From contig URNC01000023.1 of assembly GCA_900549065.1 (NCBI GenBank), forward strand, positions 1-18,661: a stretch of DNA of 18,661 bases, read 5' to 3'. Positions within the stretch are counted from its first letter, which is position 1; every line of letters starts with the position of its first letter. This document shows positions 15,355-18,661 of this stretch, piece after piece. This DNA is from an uncultured Collinsella sp. Lineage in GTDB: Bacteria > Actinomycetota > Coriobacteriia > Coriobacteriales > Coriobacteriaceae. The translations under genes and the position numbers were made by a program. The notes beneath the pieces were generated by a model. That model had not been told where the DNA came from, did no database searches, and saw nothing but the letters and a program-made list of their open reading frames with translations.

Positions 15355-16119
15355 CTAGTGGCAGCTGCAGCCCTCATGTCCGTCGTGGTCGTGATGGCCG
15401 TGGCAGCCGCAGGACTCGCCATGCTCATGGGTGTGCTCGTGGTCGTGGACATGGCAGCCGCAGGTGGCCTCGCCGGTCTGCGCGAGCGTGCCGGCAATGA
15501 GGGCCTCGACGCAGGCATCGCAGCTGCCCTGGGCGCCCGCATAGACCGTGATGCCGGCCTGGGTGAGCGCGTTGATGGCGCCTCCGCCGATACCGCCGCA
15601 GATGAGCGTGTCAACGCCACCGTTGGTAAGCAGGCCCACCAATGCGCCGTGACCGGTGCCGCCGGTGCCTACGACCTGCTCGTTGAGCACCTTGCCATCC
15701 TGGATGTCGTAGATCTTGAACTGTTCGCTGCGGCCAAAGTGCATAAAGATGTTGCCGTTGTCGTACGTCGTTGCCACCCTCATGGTGCTGACCTCCTTTG
15801 CTGGCCATGCGGCCGTTGTCGTGGTGATGGGGGAGTATGCGATATTGCCGCCCTCGATACTGAGCGCTCGCCCGTTGACCAGCGCGTTTGCCACCTTACG
15901 ATGTGCTCGGCTGCAAATAGCCGCCACCGTGGCGCGCGCGATGCCCATCTGCTGTGCGACTGCCTCTTGGTTAAGGCCTTCCAGGTCGCACAGGCGCAGC
16001 ACCTCGAGTTCGTCGATCGTCATGTCGATGGCGTCTCCACTGGCAAGGCCGTCGGGGGTAAAGCCGCGGTATTCGGGGATGATCCCAACGCGGCGTAATT
16101 TTTCTCGTCTTCCTGCCAT
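15355..16119 (-). CDS. DUF134 HTH domain fused to NifX/NifB-type FeMo-cofactor-binding domain with His/Cys-rich tail
   Basis: The 254-residue protein has three parts. Residues 1-95 are a DUF134 (UPF0251) domain: basic start MAGRREKLRRVGIIPEYRGF, then a sigma-region-4-like helix-turn-helix (DELEVLRLCDLEGLNQEAVAQQMGIARATV, about 36-65) ending in ALSIEGGNIAY. Residues 113-215 are a dinitrogenase iron-molybdenum cofactor-binding domain (MRVATTYDNG, FMHFGRSEQFKIYD, then CGGIGGGAINALTQAGITVY). Residues 220-254 contain 12 His and 6 Cys in 35 residues, a likely metal-binding tail. DUF134 proteins are predicted DNA binders and NifX-type domains bind Fe-S or metal clusters, so a metal- or redox-sensing regulator is a reasonable inference; no function is known to me. 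The ATG at 16119 has GGAGA 6 bases upstream; longer in-frame starts run into the operator region. An internal start at 15783 may give a second product. Confidence 0.85.
   Translation of the reverse strand: MAGRREKLRRVGIIPEYRGFTPDGLASGDAIDMTIDELEVLRLCDLEGLNQEAVAQQMGIARATVAAICSRAHRKVANALVNGRALSIEGGNIAYSPITTTTAAWPAKEVSTMRVATTYDNGNIFMHFGRSEQFKIYDIQDGKVLNEQVVGTGGTGHGALVGLLTNGGVDTLICGGIGGGAINALTQAGITVYAGAQGSCDACVEALIAGTLAQTGEATCGCHVHDHEHTHEHGESCGCHGHHDHDGHEGCSCH
15783..15799 (-). promoter_or_regulatory. Internal ribosome binding site and start codon for a separate NifX-like product
   Basis: On the minus strand, AAAGGAGGT (plus positions 15791-15799) lies 7 bases before an ATG whose A is at 15783. 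This is the strongest ribosome binding site of this locus, better than that of the full-length start. The ATG is residue 113, exactly the natural N-terminus of a NifX-type domain (MRVATTYDNG). A stand-alone 142-residue protein (complement of 15355-15783) is therefore likely to be made alongside or instead of the fusion. Confidence 0.75.
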
Positions 16120-16133
16120 ACACTCTCCAAATC

Positions 16134-16145
16134 TGACATATGTCA
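16134..16145. promoter_or_regulatory. Operator-like palindrome, proximal site
   Basis: TGACATATGTCA is a perfect 12-bp palindrome located 15 bp upstream of the DUF134-fusion start codon. It covers the expected transcription start of the minus-strand promoter whose -10 box is at 16151-16156. A near-identical site lies 53 bp away, centre to centre. Confidence 0.75.
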
Positions 16146-16150
16146 ACAAT

Positions 16151-16178
16151 AGAATAGCGAACGTGCGGATTTGCGCAA
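16151..16178 (-). promoter_or_regulatory. Promoter of the DUF134-NifX fusion gene
   Basis: On the minus strand, -35 TTGCGC (plus 16173-16178) and -10 TATTCT (plus 16151-16156) are separated by 16 bp. The predicted start is near 16144, leaving a short leader before the ATG at 16119. The two palindromes flank this promoter: one over the start site and one just upstream of the -35. Confidence 0.6.
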
Positions 16179-16182
16179 GGAA

Positions 16183-16202
16183 TTTCTGGCATATGTCAGA
16201 AA
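16183..16202. promoter_or_regulatory. Operator-like palindrome, distal site
   Basis: TTTCTGGCATATGTCAGAAA is a 20-bp palindrome with a single mismatched pair. Its core TGGCATATGTCA differs by one base from the proximal site TGACATATGTCA. Centres are 16139.5 and 16192.5, about five helical turns apart, so bound dimers would face the same side of the DNA. Confidence 0.75.
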
Positions 16203-16240
16203 ATGAGGGCTTATGTTTGGGCTGTGGGGCCGCGTGCGCC

Positions 16241-16251
16241 TGGGCTACAAT
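16241..16251 (+). promoter_or_regulatory. Putative promoter of thyA-folA
   Basis: TGGGCTACAAT holds a -10 hexamer TACAAT (16246-16251), 34 bases before the thyA ATG. No good -35 is seen. The form resembles TGGGGTAGAAT before acpP. The distal palindrome ends 43 bp upstream of this box, so a protein bound there could affect this promoter too. Confidence 0.5.
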
Positions 16252-16285
16252 GAATCTCGCTTGTAGGCGACTGACAGGAGGGTCA

Positions 16286-17134
16286 ATGAGCAAAGCTGAT
16301 CAACAGTTTGTATCCATGTGCCGCGACATTCTGGACCATGGCACCACCACCGAGGGCCAAAAGGTCCGTCCGGTGTGGGAGGACGGCACCCCTGCCTATA
16401 CCATTAAAAACTTTGGCGTTACGGCGCGCTACGACCTGCGCGAGGAGTTCCCTGCGCTCACCCTGCGCCGCACGGCGCTTAAGTCTGCGATGGACGAGAT
16501 TTTGTGGATCTATCAAAAGAAGTCCAATAACGTCCATGACCTCAACAGCCATATTTGGGATGAGTGGGCCGACGAGACCGGCTCCATCGGCAAGGCCTAC
16601 GGGTACCAGATTGGCCAGAAGAGCCATTATGCCGAGGGCGATTTCGACCAGATGGACCGAGTGCTGTACGATCTTAAGCACACACCGTACAGTCGCCGCA
16701 TCATGACCAACACGTATGTGTTTAGCGACCTGTCCGAGATGCACCTGTATCCGTGCGCGTACAGCGTGACCTATAACGTCACGCAGCGCCCGCAGGACGA
16801 CAAGCCGACGCTCAACATGATTCTCAACCAGCGCAGCCAGGACATTTTGGCCGCGAACAACTGGAATGTGTGCCAGTACGCCATCTTGCTGATGATGGTT
16901 GCGCAGTCGATCGATATGATTCCCGGCGAGCTGCTGCATGTGATCGCCGACGCCCATGTCTACGACCGTCATGTCGATATTGTCCGCGAACTTATCGAGC
17001 GTCCGCAGTTTGCGGCACCCAAGGTAACGCTCAACCCCGATGTGCATGACTTCTATGCGTTTACGACCGATGACCTGATCGTCGAGGGCTATGAGCACGG
17101 CCCGCAGGTCAAGAACATTCCCATTGCGGTGTAG
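16286..17134 (+). CDS. thyA: Thymidylate synthase ThyA
   Basis: The 282-residue enzyme methylates dUMP to dTMP using methylene-tetrahydrofolate, releasing dihydrofolate. The catalytic cysteine is Cys157 in LYPCAYSV; QRSQDILAANNWNVCQYA supplies the dUMP-binding Arg/Asp/Asn residues, and HVYDRH with the C-terminal NIPIAV completes the site. The context LYPCAYSV replaces the LPPCHxxxQF of the E. coli type, and I recall this form from Clostridium-like ThyA proteins, so it is a clade feature rather than damage. AGGAGG (16276-16281) lies 4 bases before the ATG, in the loop of a 4-bp TGAC/GTCA hairpin. The longer open frame upstream to 15716 is antisense to the DUF134 gene and is rejected. folA follows after 9 bases. 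Confidence 0.96.
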   Translation: MSKADQQFVSMCRDILDHGTTTEGQKVRPVWEDGTPAYTIKNFGVTARYDLREEFPALTLRRTALKSAMDEILWIYQKKSNNVHDLNSHIWDEWADETGSIGKAYGYQIGQKSHYAEGDFDQMDRVLYDLKHTPYSRRIMTNTYVFSDLSEMHLYPCAYSVTYNVTQRPQDDKPTLNMILNQRSQDILAANNWNVCQYAILLMMVAQSIDMIPGELLHVIADAHVYDRHVDIVRELIERPQFAAPKVTLNPDVHDFYAFTTDDLIVEGYEHGPQVKNIPIAV

Positions 17135-17143
17135 GTGGTGCTC

Positions 17144-17662
17144 ATGACGTGTAAGCTATCTGCTATCGTTGCCGTGTGTGACGATTGGGGCATTGGGTGC
17201 GAGGGCGACATGGTGGTGTCCAATCGCGCCGACATGCGCCATTTTGTGGCCTGCACCAAGGGCTGCCCGGTCATCATGGGGCGCAAGACGCTGCTGAGTT
17301 TTCCCGGTGGGCGTCCACTCAAGAACCGTCGCAATATCGTGCTTACCCGCGACGAGGATTTTGCTGTCGAGGGCGTCGACGTGGTGCATAGCATCGACGA
17401 GGCGCTCGCCGCGGTTGCCGATGAGCCCGTTGCCTGGGTGATCGGTGGCGGCGAGGTGTATCGGCAGTTTTTGCCGTATTGCGCCGAGGCCGAGGTCACG
17501 CACAACCATTGCACTCATGCCGTGGACACGTACTTTCCCGATTTGGACGCCGATCCCGCGTGGGAGATTGCGTGGCGTGGCGGTGTTGCCACGATTGCCT
17601 CGGGCGAGGGCGACGAGGGTGTCGATTATGAGTTCGTGACGTATCGTCGCGTTGAGGCGTAA
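17144..17662 (+). CDS. folA: Dihydrofolate reductase
   Basis: The 172-residue enzyme reduces the dihydrofolate made by ThyA back to tetrahydrofolate with NADPH; the two genes form the usual pair. Recognisable parts are LSAIVAVCDDWGIG (5-18), ADMRHF with the catalytic acid Asp30, PVIMGRKT (NADPH site), NRRNIVLTRD, and VIGGGEVYRQFLPYC. The conserved LPWxLP segment after the first GIG is replaced by GDMVVSNR, so the usual Trp is absent; Clostridium-type enzymes show similar changes (LLVSIPEDM). I chose ATG 17144, with AGGTGG (17133-17138) 5 bases upstream; GTG 17135 directly abuts the thyA stop and is the alternative. Confidence 0.93.
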   Translation: MTCKLSAIVAVCDDWGIGCEGDMVVSNRADMRHFVACTKGCPVIMGRKTLLSFPGGRPLKNRRNIVLTRDEDFAVEGVDVVHSIDEALAAVADEPVAWVIGGGEVYRQFLPYCAEAEVTHNHCTHAVDTYFPDLDADPAWEIAWRGGVATIASGEGDEGVDYEFVTYRRVEA

Positions 17663-17680
17663 ATCGCCTGGCGTGAACGG

Positions 17681-17686
17681 TATTAT
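17681..17686 (+). promoter_or_regulatory. Possible -10 element downstream of folA
   Basis: TATTAT preceded by AACGG resembles the AACGG-TATACT box before plsX. It lies 18 bases after the folA stop and 86 bases before the RNA methyltransferase ATG. A hairpin lies between it and that gene. A second candidate, TATAGAT preceded by TGG (17734-17740), lies after the hairpin. Confidence 0.35.
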
Positions 17687-17706
17687 CGGGTTGATTGAAT
17701 GTATGG

Positions 17707-17731
17707 GGCGGCGCTTAGCGTCGCCTCGTTT
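17707..17731 (+). terminator. Hairpin between folA and the RNA methyltransferase gene
   Basis: GGCGGCGC (17707-17714) and GCGTCGCC (17718-17725) form an 8-bp stem with one G-U pair and a TTA loop, followed by TCGTTT. The T tract is weak. It may be the thyA-folA terminator or, if the box at 17681 is used, a leader hairpin of the downstream gene. Confidence 0.55.
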
Positions 17732-17771
17732 GGTATAGATGTGCTGTAAAGAAGGGTGCGGGCAGGCTGCT

Positions 17772-18633
17772 ATGACTGATGCCGTTGAGGTTCTGCGAAT
17801 TGATTCGCTCGAGGACGAGCGGCTCGATGCCTACGTGCGACTGACCGAGCGTGAACTGCGCTGCGTGCTAGAGCCGCAAAAGGGCATCTTTATCGCCGAG
17901 AGTGCCAAGGTTATCGAGCGCGCGGTTCGCGCCGGATATGAGCCGGTGAGCTTTCTTTTGGGCGAACGCTGGCTCGACCAGATGATGCCGCTGTTTGAGC
18001 GCCTGGTTGTGCGCGAGGGCGCAGGTCCGGTTCCTGTGTTCGTGGCTTCCATGGAACTCATGGAGCAGCTGACGGGCTTTAACGTGACGCGCGGTGCGCT
18101 CGCGGCGTTTCGTCGCCCGCGGCAGATTCCGGTTGATGAGTTCTTGGGTGGCGTCGTTGAGGCGGCGGGGGAGCGCCCGGTGCGCGTGTGCGTGCTCGAG
18201 GGTATTGTCGACCACACGAACGTGGGTGCGATTTTCCGCTCGGCCGCCGCGCTCAATGTCGACGGTATTTTGGTCAGTCCGACGTGCTGCGACCCGCTGT
18301 ACCGTCGCTCGGCCCGCGTGAGCATGGGCACGGTGTTTCAGGTGCCGTGGACGCGTATTGGCAGCGAGGCTCGTGTGTGGCCGCACGATGGCCTGGCGGC
18401 ACTGCACGAAGCCGGTTTTTCGTGCGCTGCGATGGCACTGACGGACGACTCCGTTTCGCTGGACGATCCTGCGCTGCAGGAGGTTGATCGCCTGGCGATC
18501 TTTATGGGCACCGAGGGTGCCGGCCTGGGCGCCAAGACTATCGCGGGCTGCGACCGAGCCGTGCGTATTCCGATGGCGCACGGGGTCGATTCGCTCAACG
18601 TGGCCGCGGCGAGCGCCGTCGCCTTTTGGCAGC
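17772..18633 (+). CDS. SpoU/TrmH-family RNA 2'-O-methyltransferase, 3' end missing
   Basis: The visible 287 residues have an N-terminal RNA-binding extension (about 1-135, with QKGIFIAESAKVIERAV) and a SPOUT domain. The three SpoU motifs are NVGAIFRSAAALNVDGI (150 on), FMGTEGAGLGAKTI (244 on) and IPMAHGVDSLNVAAASAVAFW (with Ser274-Leu275-Asn276). The family methylates ribose 2'-OH in rRNA or tRNA with SAM; the exact target cannot be read from sequence. Genomic coding ends at about Gln287, close to the natural C-terminus; the following PVSYTHLRA is translated adapter. The ATG has only AGG (17764-17766) 5 bases upstream and a more distant AAGGG, so the ribosome binding site is weak. It is separate from thyA-folA by 109 bp containing a hairpin. 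Confidence 0.9.
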
Positions 18634-18661
18634 CTGTCTCTTATACACATCTCCGAGCCCA
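18634..18661. other. Nextera transposon adapter remnant at the contig end
   Basis: The last 28 bases begin CTGTCTCTTATACACATCT, the reverse complement of the Tn5 mosaic end used in Nextera libraries, followed by CCGAGCCCA, the start of the read-2 adapter arm. This is library-preparation sequence left by incomplete trimming, not a mobile element. On the minus strand it produces the artefactual peptide start MCIRDR; on the plus strand, VSYTHLRA. Confidence 0.98.

Noticed and set aside
15253..16098. A 281-codon plus-strand open frame opposite the DUF134-NifX gene.
   Set aside because: The translation has no family features, whereas the minus frame has two recognisable domains and good ribosome binding sites.
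15716..16285. A 190-codon N-terminal extension of thyA.
   Set aside because: It runs antisense through the DUF134 gene and the operators; the ATG at 16286 has AGGAGG and gives a normal ThyA N-terminus.
17868..18650. A 260-codon minus-strand open frame starting MCIRDR.
   Set aside because: Its start lies in the Nextera adapter and the rest is antisense to the SpoU/TrmH gene.
1..18661. CRISPR arrays, phage genes, transposases, toxin-antitoxin or defence genes.
   Set aside because: None was seen; apart from the tandem tRNAs there are no direct repeats of array type, and all coding space is accounted for by housekeeping genes and the DUF134 locus. The only Tn5-like sequence is library adapter.

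Overview
The window looks like a piece of a Coriobacteriia (Actinomycetota) chromosome, most likely Collinsella or a close relative. The basis is high GC, strong AAGGAGG-type ribosome binding sites, and a housekeeping gene order that mixes actinobacterial synteny (coaD, a DivIVA/SepIVA-like gene, DUF177, rpmF, rnc, smc, ftsY, ffh) with the Firmicute-like block asp23-fakA-recG. The genus is an inference from recalled family sequences and was not checked by a search. Both ends are assembly ends. The left end begins inside a tRNA-Asn gene duplicated 108 bp downstream. The last 28 bases are Nextera transposon adapter, not genome.

Layout, left to right. Positions 1-199: two tandem tRNA-Asn(GTT) genes, the first truncated, followed by an intrinsic terminator. 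Positions 295-5721: a tightly packed plus-strand operon of an Asp23/Gls24 protein, the fatty acid kinase subunit FakA, RecG helicase, 16S rRNA methyltransferase RsmD and CoaD. Positions 5744-7085: a SepIVA/DivIVA-like coiled-coil protein overlapping a DUF177 gene, then rpmF (59 codons) with its own promoter. Positions 7089-15303: plsX, then acpP-rnc-smc-ftsY-ffh, ending in a long hairpin. The plsX and acpP leaders each hold a -10-like element followed by a strong hairpin.

Positions 15355-16119 carry the only minus-strand gene. It encodes a DUF134 helix-turn-helix domain fused to a NifX/NifB-type FeMo-cofactor-binding domain and a His/Cys-rich tail, with a perfect internal ribosome binding site and start codon at the domain boundary. 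Its divergent upstream region holds two near-identical ATATG-centred palindromes 53 bp apart. Positions 16286-17662 hold the thyA-folA pair, which makes dTMP and regenerates tetrahydrofolate. The last gene is a SpoU/TrmH RNA methyltransferase that runs into the adapter.

Most of the window is ordinary core genome: lipid synthesis (fakA, plsX, acpP), CoA supply (coaD), ribosome assembly and RNA processing (rsmD, DUF177, rpmF, rnc), chromosome handling (recG, smc) and protein targeting (ftsY, ffh). The least ordinary parts are the DUF134-NifX locus with its paired operators, the leader hairpins of plsX and acpP, and two Asp-to-Asn changes at key positions in the adjacent acpP and rnc genes.
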